DNA of 64,000 nt from an uncultured Cohaesibacter sp. (GTDB taxonomy: Bacteria > Pseudomonadota > Alphaproteobacteria > Rhizobiales > Cohaesibacteraceae), in NCBI RefSeq assembly GCF_963677725.1, contig NZ_OY782507.1, forward strand, positions 1,178,001 to 1,242,000. Reading direction: 5' to 3'. Positions 55,571 through 64,000 of this stretch are shown in pieces (positions within the stretch are counted from its first letter, which is position 1; each line of letters begins with the position of its first letter). Made by a program: the position numbers and the translations under genes. The notes beneath the pieces were generated by a model. That model did no database searches. It was not told the origin of the DNA and saw nothing but the letters and a program-made list of their open reading frames with translations.

Positions 55571-56518
55571 ATGCGCCGTCTCTGGCAGAAGGGGATGATC
55601 GCGCTCGCGCGCTCGTCCCGTTTGAAACATTTCATGCAGTCCAATAAAGGCACCTCTGCTCTGGCCACACGCTATGTGGGCGGAGGCAATGTTGTTGAAG
55701 CTGTGGACTGCGCTAACCGCCTTTCTCGGGCCAACATTCGCAGCTCCCTGTTCTATTTGGGCGAGTATGTCGACACCCCCGAACTGGTCACGCGCAATAT
55801 TGCATCCATCAATCGCGCCATCGACATGATCGGCCAGTTCGACCTGGACGGCCATCTGTCCGTCGACCCGACACAGGTTGGTTGTTCGATTGACTGGGAC
55901 AAGGGCACGGAGGCTTTCTGGCCCATCGCCAAAGCACTGAAAAAAGCGGTTGGCAATCGCAACGGCGTGCATTGTTTGATGATCGATATGGAAGATGACA
56001 GCGTTGTCGAGAAGACCGTCGCGCTCTATCACGCGTTGCGTGCAGATGGCTATCCGGTTGCGCTCACTTTGCAAGCCTATCTGAAGCGCACGGAGGCTGA
56101 TCTTGACAAGATCATACGGCTGGGTGGCAAGGTGCGGCTGGTCAAGGGTGCCTTTGTGGCCGGATCAGATATATCCCATGTTGGCAGCGAAGCGGTGAAA
56201 GCCAACTACTATCGACTTGTCGACAAGATGTTGTCGTCTGAAGCGCTGGAAAATGGCTTTTATCCGATCTTTGCGACCCATGATCACGAAATTCACTGCC
56301 ATGCCATCGATAAGGCACGCACCAATGGCTGGCCTCAGGGCAGCTACGAGATCGAAATGCTTTACGGCGCGCGCGACACGGTCGCCGAAGAACTGTCGGC
56401 CCATGGAGAGCGGGTAAGGCTCTATCTGCCGTTCGGCACCGATTGGTGGCCCTATGCAATCCGACGGATTGGTGAGAATCCGAAAAATCTGCGGCTTTTG
56501 TTGCGAAGCCTCATTTGA
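55571..56518 (+). CDS. proline dehydrogenase (monofunctional)
   Basis: A 315-residue FAD-dependent barrel that oxidises proline to pyrroline-5-carboxylate. Motifs: VALTLQAYLKRTEADLD, KVRLVKGAFVAG, FATHDHEIH, YEIEMLYGAR and VRLYLPFGTDWWPYAIRR, the last with the substrate arginines. Most alphaproteobacteria use a bifunctional PutA of over 1000 residues; this one lacks the aldehyde dehydrogenase half. The partner P5C dehydrogenase is not in the window. GGGGGAACGG lies before the ATG at 55571. It passes electrons to quinone. A shared terminator follows. Confidence 0.92.
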   Translation: MRRLWQKGMIALARSSRLKHFMQSNKGTSALATRYVGGGNVVEAVDCANRLSRANIRSSLFYLGEYVDTPELVTRNIASINRAIDMIGQFDLDGHLSVDPTQVGCSIDWDKGTEAFWPIAKALKKAVGNRNGVHCLMIDMEDDSVVEKTVALYHALRADGYPVALTLQAYLKRTEADLDKIIRLGGKVRLVKGAFVAGSDISHVGSEAVKANYYRLVDKMLSSEALENGFYPIFATHDHEIHCHAIDKARTNGWPQGSYEIEMLYGARDTVAEELSAHGERVRLYLPFGTDWWPYAIRRIGENPKNLRLLLRSLI

Positions 56519-56564
56519 CGCATTGCTTTGACGCATCGGCAGGCTGGTGCGTGCAAACTGCATG

Positions 56565-56593
56565 AAAAAGGCGACCCCAGAGGTCGCCTTTTT
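56565..56593. terminator. bidirectional terminator (proline dehydrogenase / chemoreceptor)
   Basis: AAAAAGGCGACC-CCAGA-GGTCGCCTTTTT is symmetric, with T runs on both strands. It separates two convergent genes. Confidence 0.95.
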
Positions 56594-56632
56594 GAGTTTT
56601 TGATCTGATCCAATTCTGGTCTTATCCAAAGA

Positions 56633-58312
56633 TCAGGCAGCGACCTCCTTGAGGAAGGTTTCGATCTGGGACCGCAGCTCGTCCGTGCTGTCCTTCAACT
56701 GATCCGTGGCTTCCTTGACCGTTTCTGCCGATTGGGTGGTAACCTGAGCCCGATCCGTCACATCGCTCATGTTGCCAGAAGCACTTTGGGTGCTTGCCGC
56801 AGCTTCCTGCACATTGTTGGCAATTTCGCCAGTGGCGGCGCCCTGCTGGTCAACAGCCGAAGCAATGGCCGTGGTATATCCGTCCACCTCGCTCATGACG
56901 CTGGCGATTTTGGCGATGGACTCGACCGATTCTCGGCTTGAAGACTGAATTGCAGTGATCAGCGAGCTGATCTCTTCGGTTGCCTTGGAGGTCTGAGTGG
57001 CCAGTTCCTTGACTTCGGAGGCGACAACGGCAAAACCTTTGCCTGCTTCCCCGGCACGCGCGGCCTCAATGGTCGCATTCAGGGCCAGCAAGTTGGTCTG
57101 CTCGGCGATGGCCTGAATGAGGCTGACAACTTCGCCGATCTTGCGCGAGGACACATCCAGCTGGGCAACTTTTTCGTTGGAAATGCGTGCATCTTCAGTC
57201 GCAATCGCCACGACTTCCTTACTGCGCACTGCCTGTTGCATGATTTCATTGATCGATGCAGTCAGCTCTTCTGCAGCGGATGCCACGGTCTGAACATTGT
57301 TGGACGCATTGATCGAGGAAGTGGAGGCTTCGCGTGAGCTGCCCTCGGTCTCGATGGCGATTTCCTTCAGCTTCAACGCGGCCTGTTCCATTTCGACGGT
57401 ACGGGCATTGACGATGCCGAGATTTTCCGAAACCTGCTTTTGGAAGGTTTCGATCAGCTGCCGGGTGCGCTTGGCGTCCTCCATGCGCTGTTTGTCATGC
57501 TCTTTTTCCTGCTCTTCAAGACGCAGACGTTCAATGGCATTGACGCGGAAGGTTTCAACGGCACGGCTCATATCGCCGATTTCGTCAACACGGTCGGTAC
57601 CAGACACCTCTACATCGAGCTCGTTCTGAGCAATGGCGAGAATATTCTGGTTGAGGGTTTGCACTGGTTTGGCAATGGACCGGGCAAGCATGAAGCCAAA
57701 GCTGACCGCGACCAGGATCAACAGTCCGGCAATGCCTGCGCTGGTCATGGCTGCCTTCCAGAAAGCGTCTTCAACGGCCGACATGAGAACGCCAGACCCG
57801 ATCACCCAGCCCCAAGGCTTGAAAGCCTGGACATAGCTGAGCTTATCGCGCGACTTGCCCTTTGGATCTTTCCAGACATACCCCACATAACCAGAGCCGT
57901 CTCGCTGCGCCAGTTCAACAAATTCCTTGATGTGAAACTTGCCATCGCCATCAGTCGCATTGATCTTGTTGGTGCCTTCGGTTTGCGGTTTGACGGGGTG
58001 GACGACCGTGGTGCCCTTATAGTCAAACACGAAAACGTAATCTTTGCTCTGATATCGCATGCTGCGCAGGGCGATCTTGGCTTCGGTCTTGGCTTCTTCT
58101 TCGCTCAGAAGGCCTTCCTTATACATGTCGTATCGTTTGGCGACCACATTGTTTGCGACTTCAACAACGCTCTTGATCTCATTGCGCTTGAAGGAGTCGA
58201 GATTCCAACCCAGAGTTTGCAGTTGATAGACAAGCATCACGACAAATGACAGGGTAAAAAAGGCTACAAGCGCATATAACTTGCTTGATAGCGATCTAAA
58301 TAGCTTCAACAT
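56633..58312 (-). CDS. methyl-accepting chemotaxis protein with single Cache domain
   Basis: A 559-residue chemoreceptor. TM1 is [20 protein letters not shown]. The periplasmic domain (residues 35-190) is sCache_2: [43 protein letters not shown] and [14 protein letters not shown]2 is [19 protein letters not shown], then HAMP ([20 protein letters not shown]) and the signalling tip [20 protein letters not shown]. sCache_2 receptors often bind small organic acids. The ATG at 58312 ([10 protein letters not shown]) fits; the open frame runs to 58405. It is distinct from the receptor at 19786. Confidence 0.93.
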   Translation of the reverse strand: MLKLFRSLSSKLYALVAFFTLSFVVMLVYQLQTLGWNLDSFKRNEIKSVVEVANNVVAKRYDMYKEGLLSEEEAKTEAKIALRSMRYQSKDYVFVFDYKGTTVVHPVKPQTEGTNKINATDGDGKFHIKEFVELAQRDGSGYVGYVWKDPKGKSRDKLSYVQAFKPWGWVIGSGVLMSAVEDAFWKAAMTSAGIAGLLILVAVSFGFMLARSIAKPVQTLNQNILAIAQNELDVEVSGTDRVDEIGDMSRAVETFRVNAIERLRLEEQEKEHDKQRMEDAKRTRQLIETFQKQVSENLGIVNARTVEMEQAALKLKEIAIETEGSSREASTSSINASNNVQTVASAAEELTASINEIMQQAVRSKEVVAIATEDARISNEKVAQLDVSSRKIGEVVSLIQAIAEQTNLLALNATIEAARAGEAGKGFAVVASEVKELATQTSKATEEISSLITAIQSSSRESVESIAKIASVMSEVDGYTTAIASAVDQQGAATGEIANNVQEAAASTQSASGNMSDVTDRAQVTTQSAETVKEATDQLKDSTDELRSQIETFLKEVAA

Positions 58313-58719
58313 CCCACTAGCTCCGAAAATAGAGATCTTTTGCATCGGATGCCATTTGGTTCCTCGACATCCCCACAGTAACAATTGAGACCAGAATCTA
58401 TCCAATTTGTTTCCAAAGGGTTTAGTGAGACCCGCTCCAACCCGACTAAAAGGATAGGGAATGGCGGAAATCTGCGGATTCTCAGTTATAAATTACTCAA
58501 TTATAACTTCTTGATGTGATGCAATTAGGTAGCTTTTTGCACCCAGTTGGTGCCCAAATGTCAACAATGTCGCAGGGTTGGACACCGCATTTGATAAAAG
58601 AAAGATCAAGGTCGAACGGATCTTTACGAACCCATTGGTGTGTCAGTTTGACACATACACTCAACGCAAAAAAAGAGGGACCAGCGCGCGCCAAATGCAC
58701 TTTAGTTTGTATAACTCAA
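58313..58719. other. intergenic region between mipA and the chemoreceptor gene
   Basis: About 400 bp. An 8-bp inverted repeat AGTTATAA (58484-58491) / TTATAACT (58501-58508) lies upstream of the receptor gene. No convincing gene. Confidence 0.4.
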
Positions 58720-59613
58720 TCAAAATTCATAAAGCAGGAAAACTGCACCGCTCAGTTGATTGTCATTGTATGAAATCGGGCTGTCGGCAGCATCGCCAAG
58801 CAGGCGGCTATAGGTCATCATAGAGCCAAGCATCAGATGCTCACCCATTGGTACATAGAGCCCTGTTTCAACAGACACAGACTTGAATCCAGCGGATGCT
58901 TTGTGGACTGGTTTTCCCGACGCTATGGCCTGTGTTGAAGACACCCCGAAATAGCTTTGCATATAGTCCTTGTCTGCCCATTGAGTGGAGAGGCCAAGGC
59001 TGATGGCTGGCATGCGAGGGGCTTTGCCGCCTGTATCATCGCCTCTTTCGGGCATGCCCTGCCCTAGCAATAGCGAGACAGGCAAAAAGGCCTTGACCCC
59101 AAGATCAATGGTCGTGCCTTTGGACCCAGCAAAATAATGCTTCACTTCCGACTTCGCCGAGCCGATACCGAAATTGTAGGAGAGAAAGGCCGACCCGGTG
59201 ACGCCGTCGTCAATATTGCCCATACCACGCAGTTCGTTCTTGCTGTCCTTTTCCTCGCGGCCAAAATCATATCCGGCGGCAATGCCAGCCTTGAAGCCCT
59301 CCGAGGAGATGAGATTAACGCCCAACCCATCAATGGGACTGAGGAACAAGGCGTCCTTCCATATGATTTCTGCGTAGGGCAGCGCCTTCAGCTCATGCTT
59401 GTCGGAGCCTTCATATTTGGGTGCATACAGCGCGCCTCCGCCAAGTTTGACATTCCAGTTCTGCGCCTGTGTCGCGCCACCTTCCATAATGGCGGAGAAA
59501 ATGTCTTGGGCCTGAGCGGCCTCGGGCAAGGCAACGGTCTGGGCGACAGCTGCCAGCGCAAGCGTCATCGCCGTCGGGATCTGGCCCAATGGTCCAGTGA
59601 TCAGCTTTCGCAT
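58720..59613 (-). CDS. MipA/OmpV-family outer-membrane protein
   Basis: A 297-residue outer-membrane beta-barrel. The signal peptide MRKLITGPLGQIPTAM...AQAQ ends before DIFSAIMEGG. The body shows the MipA pattern: NVKLGGGALYAPKYEGSDKH, ALPYAEIIWKDALFLSPIDG, FGVSSTQAIASGKPVHKASAG and a final VFLLYEF with terminal Phe. In E. coli, MipA scaffolds MltA and PBP1b; other members are barrels of unknown cargo. The ATG at 59613 with GGAG upstream is preferred to 59628. Confidence 0.88.
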   Translation of the reverse strand: MRKLITGPLGQIPTAMTLALAAVAQTVALPEAAQAQDIFSAIMEGGATQAQNWNVKLGGGALYAPKYEGSDKHELKALPYAEIIWKDALFLSPIDGLGVNLISSEGFKAGIAAGYDFGREEKDSKNELRGMGNIDDGVTGSAFLSYNFGIGSAKSEVKHYFAGSKGTTIDLGVKAFLPVSLLLGQGMPERGDDTGGKAPRMPAISLGLSTQWADKDYMQSYFGVSSTQAIASGKPVHKASAGFKSVSVETGLYVPMGEHLMLGSMMTYSRLLGDAADSPISYNDNQLSGAVFLLYEF

Positions 59614-60012
59614 TTTGTCTCCAGTCATTCGTTACAATACTTATCCATTCAATCAGATCTACAATCCATTCTGCCTTGTCAATCAAAGCAGATCTCGGCC
59701 CTGCCAAAAGCAGCCTGCTAAAAACGTATGATAGTATCATGACAAATTGCAATCGCTGACAGCCGGATTTTATTGCGCTGGGCTTCATTTGTCGTCTTTT
59801 CTATCCCAAATCGGCAATTATCTTTTTGCCAGCGTTTGACCTTTTGCTTTCCCTCCAGTAAAACAGCCGCTCACCCCGTGCAAAGTGGCCTATTTGACGA
59901 TGGACAACTGACGTGATCCATCTGACAGGGGTTTGGGCTTGAGAACGCGGGAAAGTTTGACTGGTAAGTCAGCAATCTGCTGACAGGGATTTCCCGGAAA
60001 GCCAAAATAATC
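59614..60012. other. divergent promoter region between mipA and the helicase gene
   Basis: About 400 bp without a gene. A dyad ATGATAGTATCAT lies at 59728-59740, about 115 bp before mipA. A short direct run of T and C before 60013 and a weak GGA-type ribosome-binding site precede the helicase. Confidence 0.4.
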
Positions 60013-61806
60013 ATGACACAATACGACAATGTGCATCCCGCTCTGGGGACTGCACTGGAAGCGCGCGGCTATGAAGTTCTGACGAGCGTTCAGACCGCAG
60101 TGATCGAACCGGAAGCCAAGAATCGCGATCTCTTGGTTTCTGCACAAACCGGATCTGGCAAGACTGTCGCCTTCGGTTTGGCCATGGCGGAAACGCTGCT
60201 TGGTGAGGCTGAACGTTTCGGACGGGCTGCCGAACCTCAGGCCCTTGTGATTGCCCCAACCCGCGAGTTGGCCCAGCAGGTGAAAGCAGAACTCACATGG
60301 CTCTATGCCAAGTGCGGCACAATCATCGCCTCTTGCGTTGGCGGCATGGACATCCGCCGCGAGCGCCGCGATCTGGCGCATGGTTGTCACATTCTGGTGG
60401 GAACGCCGGGACGTCTGCGCGACCATATCGAACGTGGCTCGCTGGACCTGGCATGGCTGAAGACGGTTGTGCTGGATGAAGCCGACGAGATGCTCGATCT
60501 GGGCTTCCGCGAGGATCTGGAATTCATTCTTTCCAATGCACCGGACGGTCGTCAGACCTTCCTTTTCTCGGCTACCGTGCCAAAGCAGATTGCCGAACTT
60601 GCCAAGACCTATCAGCGCGATGCCCTCAGGATCACCACAGCCGAAGAGCGCAAGCAGCATGCGGATATTGATTATCATGCCCATCTGATCGCGCCCAAGG
60701 ACAAGGAAAAGGCCGTCATCAATGTGCTGCGCTATCATGAAGCGACCAGCACAATGATTTTCTGCGCAACCCGCGAGATGGTGCGCCATTTGTCTGCCCG
60801 TCTGTCCAATCGTGGCTTTGCGGTTGTGGCCTTGTCGGGCGAATTGAGCCAGACGGAGCGTAACCACGCCCTTCAGGCCATGCGAGATGGTCGGGCCCGG
60901 GTTTGCGTGGCGACTGACGTTGCAGCGCGCGGCATCGATCTGCCGAATCTGGATCTGGTGATTCATGCTGATCTGCCGAACAATTCCGAAACCCTGCTGC
61001 ACCGGTCGGGTCGTACGGGACGCGCGGGTCGCCGTGGCAACTGCGCCATCATCGTGCCGCAGAATAAGCGCCATGTTGTCAATCGTCTGCTGAAATTTGC
61101 CAATCTGCGGGCCACCTGGTCGCAGATTCCCGGCATTGACGAGATTTTGAAGCGCGATCAGGAGCGGATTTTTGCCAATCCGGTTCTGCAGAATGTGCCA
61201 ACCGGCGACCAACTGGAAAATGCCCAGAGCTTGCTTGCCATTTATGGCCCCGAGCAGGTGGCTGCCGCGTTTCTGGCAACGCAACAGACCAATTATCCGG
61301 CTCCCGAAGAGATTGTCGAGATTGCCGATCGTTTTGAAGATCGCAAACCAGCGCGTGATCGAGCCGACTTTGACAATGGTGTCTGGTTCCGGGTCAATGC
61401 GGGCCGCAAGCATCGGGCAGAACCACGCTGGCTGCTGCCGATGATTTGCCGCATCGGGGGATTCTCGAAGAAAAAAGTAGGCTTCATCCGCATTCTCGAA
61501 ACGGAAACCGTTTTTGAAGTGGCGCCCGATGTTGCGGACACTTTCTTCGAAGTGGCCCAAACCGAAGGCACCGGCGAGAAGAGCCTGCGGATTGATAAAA
61601 TCGGAGAGCGCCCCGCCAACATCGGGGGCAGCGACGATGGCGGCCCACGCGGCAAGGGGCCACGCGGCAAACGCAGTGACGGTAGCGGGCAGGATCGCTT
61701 CAAGCGCGGCAAGCGTCCCGAAGGCCGAGGTGGCCGCAAGCAAGGCGGAGACTATAAGGGCAAGAAGACCTTTGGCGGCAAGCCGCGGAGCAAAGCTCGC
61801 GATTAA
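60013..61806 (+). CDS. DEAD-box RNA helicase (DbpA/DeaD type)
   Basis: A 597-residue helicase. Q motif region GYEVLTSVQTAVI; motif I SAQTGSGKTVAF; Ia PTRELAQQ; II VLDEADEML; III FSATVP; V ATDVAARGID; VI HRSGRTGRAGR. After residue 440 a DbpA-type RNA-binding domain (VWFRVNAGRKHRAEPRWLLPM, FIRILETETVFEV) is followed by an Arg/Gly/Lys-rich tail. It probably acts in ribosome assembly or cold adaptation. A long reverse frame exists opposite it but looks like a codon-bias artefact. A terminator follows. Confidence 0.94.
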   Translation: MTQYDNVHPALGTALEARGYEVLTSVQTAVIEPEAKNRDLLVSAQTGSGKTVAFGLAMAETLLGEAERFGRAAEPQALVIAPTRELAQQVKAELTWLYAKCGTIIASCVGGMDIRRERRDLAHGCHILVGTPGRLRDHIERGSLDLAWLKTVVLDEADEMLDLGFREDLEFILSNAPDGRQTFLFSATVPKQIAELAKTYQRDALRITTAEERKQHADIDYHAHLIAPKDKEKAVINVLRYHEATSTMIFCATREMVRHLSARLSNRGFAVVALSGELSQTERNHALQAMRDGRARVCVATDVAARGIDLPNLDLVIHADLPNNSETLLHRSGRTGRAGRRGNCAIIVPQNKRHVVNRLLKFANLRATWSQIPGIDEILKRDQERIFANPVLQNVPTGDQLENAQSLLAIYGPEQVAAAFLATQQTNYPAPEEIVEIADRFEDRKPARDRADFDNGVWFRVNAGRKHRAEPRWLLPMICRIGGFSKKKVGFIRILETETVFEVAPDVADTFFEVAQTEGTGEKSLRIDKIGERPANIGGSDDGGPRGKGPRGKRSDGSGQDRFKRGKRPEGRGGRKQGGDYKGKKTFGGKPRSKARD

Positions 61807-61834
61807 AGCCTAATCAGCCCAAACGAGATCAAAT

Positions 61835-61868
61835 GGCAGAACAGGACTTTCCCTGTTCTGCCTTTTTG
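61835..61868 (+). terminator. terminator after the helicase gene
   Basis: GGCAGAACAGG-GACTTTC-CCTGTTCTGCC (arms 11 bp) followed by TTTTTG. Confidence 0.9.
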
Positions 61869-62006
61869 TTTGTGTGCTTGGCGGGAAACTTTGTCGGCCA
61901 GCCACTTTTTACGTATTATCCCTCCATATACGCTGCGGGCTCTTTTCCTGACCCGCGACAATGCCTATCTTGAAGATTCCCTCCTTTGAGCCCCAGCGGA
62001 GCCAGC

Positions 62007-63521
62007 ATGACGGACAAAACAACGCAGCCAGACGAGCAATCCTCCGATGGCACGGATACCGCGCAGTCCAAACAACAAGAGACTGGCAAAGAAGAGTCTG
62101 GCAAAAAAGAGGTCGGAAAATTCGTAACCGGACCAATCTTTCGTCATGTGGTGACAATGACGAGCGCAGGCTCGGTTGGACTGCTGGCGGTGTTTGCGGT
62201 CGATTTTGCCAACCTCTTTTATATTTCGCTTCTGGGCCATACGGAACTGGCGGCAGCGATCGGCTACTCTGCCACTTTGATGTTCTTCAACACATCAGTC
62301 GGCATCGGTTTGGCGATCAGCGGTTCGGCAATTGTAGCAAGGGCGCTGGGCGCAGGCGACAAGGATCTGGCAGGTCGACGGGCGGGCAGCGCCTTGGTCA
62401 CCGTTGGCGCAGTCATGAGCGTCATTGCAGCTTCAGTCTTTTCTTTCATCCCTCATCTTCTGACCCTGCTTGGGGCCACCGGAGAAGCCCATCTGGTGGC
62501 CGTCGACTTCCTGTCGATTGTCATCCCGTCACTGCCTTTGCTCGGCGTTGCAATGATGCTGGGCGGCATTCTGAGGGCCAATGGTGACGCCAAGGGCTCG
62601 ATGATCGTGACGCTGTCAGGTGGTGTGGCTTCGGCCATTCTCGACCCGATCTTCATATTCGGCCTCAATATGGGGGTCACGGGCGCAGCGGTAGCCTCTG
62701 TCCTGTCACGGATGGTAATGATTGCCGCCGGTGTCCACAGGACCTTCTTCATGCATCGACTGGTCCTGTTGCCGAAAAATATCTCCGAACTGGTGAGCCA
62801 CTGGCGCGTCCTGTTTCCAATTGCCATTCCAGCCATCGCCACCAATGTGGCAACACCTGTCGGGAATGCTTATGTGACAATGGCGATTGCCCGTCATGGG
62901 GATGCTGCGGTTGCCGGATGGGCGATTGTTGGCCGTATCATTCCGATTGCCTACACGGCCCTCTTCGCCCTGTCAGGATCCGTGGGGCCGATTTTCAGCC
63001 AGAATCTCGGGGCCGAGCGGTTTGATCGGGTGCGTGCGACCCTCAAAGCCAGCATGACCTTCATTCTGATCTATTCGGTCTGCATCTGGCTGTTGCTGTT
63101 TTCGGCGCAGAACCTGATTGTTACCTGGTTCAATGCGCAGGGAGATACCGAGAATTTCGTGCGCTTTTTCTGCAACTGGGTTGCGGCGAGCGGCATTTTC
63201 ATGGGCTTTCTGTTTGTCTCCAACGCCGCCTTCAACAATCTGGGTTATCCGACCTATTCAACCTTTTACAATTGGGGCAAGGCAACGATTGGCACCATTC
63301 CACCGGTCATGCTGGGCACCTATCTGGCGGGTGCGGAGGGTGCCATACTCGGACAGGCCGTGGGCACCCTCGTCTTTGGCACACTGGCGATCGTGACCTG
63401 TTTCAGAGTGATCCATCGTCGCGAGGAGCAAGCCCCCCAAGCCGGAGCTGAGGCTGCCGCTGACGCTGCGATTTGGCGACGGGCGCTTTCGGGACTGTCT
63501 TCGGGCAAAGCCAACATGTAG
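62007..63521 (+). CDS. MATE-family efflux transporter
   Basis: A 504-residue protein. A hydrophilic lead of about 40 residues rich in Gln/Glu/Lys/Ser precedes GPIFRHVVTMTSAGSVGLLAVF, the first MatE helix. The second repeat starts WRVLFPIAIPAIATNVATPVG. About twelve helices in all. It differs from the MATE at 27795: the short DLANLFYISLLG-type motif (here FANLFYISLLGHTELA) and long lead place it in another subgroup. Exported substrate unknown. GCGGAG lies before the ATG. Confidence 0.88.
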   Translation: MTDKTTQPDEQSSDGTDTAQSKQQETGKEESGKKEVGKFVTGPIFRHVVTMTSAGSVGLLAVFAVDFANLFYISLLGHTELAAAIGYSATLMFFNTSVGIGLAISGSAIVARALGAGDKDLAGRRAGSALVTVGAVMSVIAASVFSFIPHLLTLLGATGEAHLVAVDFLSIVIPSLPLLGVAMMLGGILRANGDAKGSMIVTLSGGVASAILDPIFIFGLNMGVTGAAVASVLSRMVMIAAGVHRTFFMHRLVLLPKNISELVSHWRVLFPIAIPAIATNVATPVGNAYVTMAIARHGDAAVAGWAIVGRIIPIAYTALFALSGSVGPIFSQNLGAERFDRVRATLKASMTFILIYSVCIWLLLFSAQNLIVTWFNAQGDTENFVRFFCNWVAASGIFMGFLFVSNAAFNNLGYPTYSTFYNWGKATIGTIPPVMLGTYLAGAEGAILGQAVGTLVFGTLAIVTCFRVIHRREEQAPQAGAEAAADAAIWRRALSGLSSGKANM

Positions 63522-63648
63522 GTTTGATTTCTCATTCAAACCCTTGCCAACAGGCCCCTCACTCGCTAGAGCAGGTCTGTGATATGCCTCTGGGTCCATC
63601 AAGACCCTTGGATCCGACAAATTCAGTTTCGACAGGACGTAAAAGACC

Positions 63649-63861
63649 ATGATTTCCCTTACCGGCGCAGGCAAAGAAGCAAAAATCCGCTATCTCGACG
63701 GCGATTATCAGGTTCTTTCGGGCGGCACCTTTGTGACCTGCGCCATCACCGGGCGCGCCATCGCGCTGGAAGATCTTAAATATTGGTCGGTCAAGCGACA
63801 GGAAGCTTACATCGATGCTGCCGCTTCCTATGAAGCGGAGAAGCGTGCCGGGGATGCCTGA
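63649..63861 (+). CDS. DUF2093 domain protein
   Basis: A 70-residue protein with EAKIRYLDGDYQVLSGGTFVTC, AITGRAIALEDLKYWSVKRQEAY, in full agreement with the DUF2093 family found almost only in alphaproteobacteria. Two Cys/Thr-rich turns suggest a small metal- or RNA-binding fold, but function is unknown. It lies about 130 bp after the MATE gene and probably has its own promoter. Confidence 0.9.
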   Translation: MISLTGAGKEAKIRYLDGDYQVLSGGTFVTCAITGRAIALEDLKYWSVKRQEAYIDAAASYEAEKRAGDA

Positions 63862-63891
63862 CCCCCACCGCACCAAATGCTTGCGTGCGCT

Positions 63892-64000
63892 TTATCGGCG
63901 GGTATATTTTCGCTGAGCCTGTTCGAGCACGCGCCGGGGAAAACTTGCATCGTCAAATTGCATTTTCACATCGATGATATGGGTCTTGCGAGCCAAAGTG
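63892..64000 (-). CDS. 3' end of an unidentified gene (cut by window edge)
   Basis: The last 35 codons of a minus-strand gene, reading ...LARKTHIIDVKMQFDDASF and ending RRVLEQAQRKYTRR with a TAA at 63892-63894. The sequence is protein-like and basic at the end. It is convergent with the DUF2093 gene. No family can be given from this fragment. Confidence 0.5.
   Translation of the reverse strand, partial: TLARKTHIIDVKMQFDDASFPRRVLEQAQRKYTRR

Noticed and set aside
59890-61743. A 617-codon open frame on the minus strand opposite the DEAD-box helicase
   Set aside because: The helicase frame is complete with all motifs. The reverse frame shows no family, no ribosome-binding site, and follows from the third-position GC pattern of the helicase.

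Overview
The window reads as chromosomal DNA of an alphaproteobacterium of the order Hyphomicrobiales (Rhizobiales), probably free-living, motile and aerobic. The evidence is a beta-class CcrM methyltransferase with a CtrA-like site upstream, a Rhizobiales-type porin, the small families DUF2093 and DUF2007, DUF3422, PPDK, ETF-ubiquinone oxidoreductase, and a CheY/CheZ pair. The combination resembles marine genera such as Cohaesibacter, but the genus is a guess. I see no phage, IS element, CRISPR array, rRNA or tRNA gene.

Layout. 0-3.4 kb: a SoxR-like regulator (cut by the window edge) divergent from a VOC/glyoxalase gene over a SoxR-type promoter, an M20 amidohydrolase, a tRNA methyltransferase and DUF2007. 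3.5-9.5 kb: a long-chain polyprenyl diphosphate synthase, an exported TPR protein, ispE and DUF3422. 9.6-11.4 kb: an arsenic operon arsR-arsC-aqpS. 11.8-16.8 kb: ppdK, an acidic orphan, a LysE exporter and MeaB. 16.8-17.8 kb: a long intergenic region with a strong terminator and a possible small RNA. 17.8-26.5 kb: a SleB-type hydrolase, a chemoreceptor, uracil-DNA glycosylase, ETF-QO with a duplicated gene tail, cheZ and cheY. 27-32.4 kb: a MaoC hydratase, a MATE transporter, a YbaY-like lipoprotein, ribF, an amidase and a candidate 43-residue protein. 32.6-38.8 kb: ileS-lspA-lipoprotein, then a highly expressed porin. 39-41.7 kb: an orphan, NUDIX, GST and GNAT genes.

41.7-53.7 kb holds smc, dsbA, a DUF721 gene, ccrM and mutY. 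These genes often neighbour each other in Rhizobiales. Here they are split by a methyltransferase, an orphan exported protein, ohr/ohrR and an SH3-like protein. 53.8-64 kb: tldD, a monofunctional proline dehydrogenase, a Cache-domain chemoreceptor, MipA, a DbpA-type RNA helicase, a second MATE transporter, DUF2093 and the 3' end of an unidentified gene.

Themes are stress and toxicant handling (SoxR, Ars, Ohr/OhrR, GST, two MATE pumps), envelope biogenesis (LspA, lipoproteins, amidase, SleB protein, DsbA, porin, MipA), chemotaxis and genome maintenance (SMC, CcrM, MutY, UDG). I found no convincing new multi-gene system. The most unusual structure is the tail of etfQO repeated behind the intact gene: every difference inside the coding part is synonymous. 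Other leads are a 22-bp tandem repeat before a methyltransferase, OhrR palindromes, a shared TTGC-N3-GCA motif before ppdK and maoC, tandem hairpins before ribF, and a possible small RNA near 17.1 kb.
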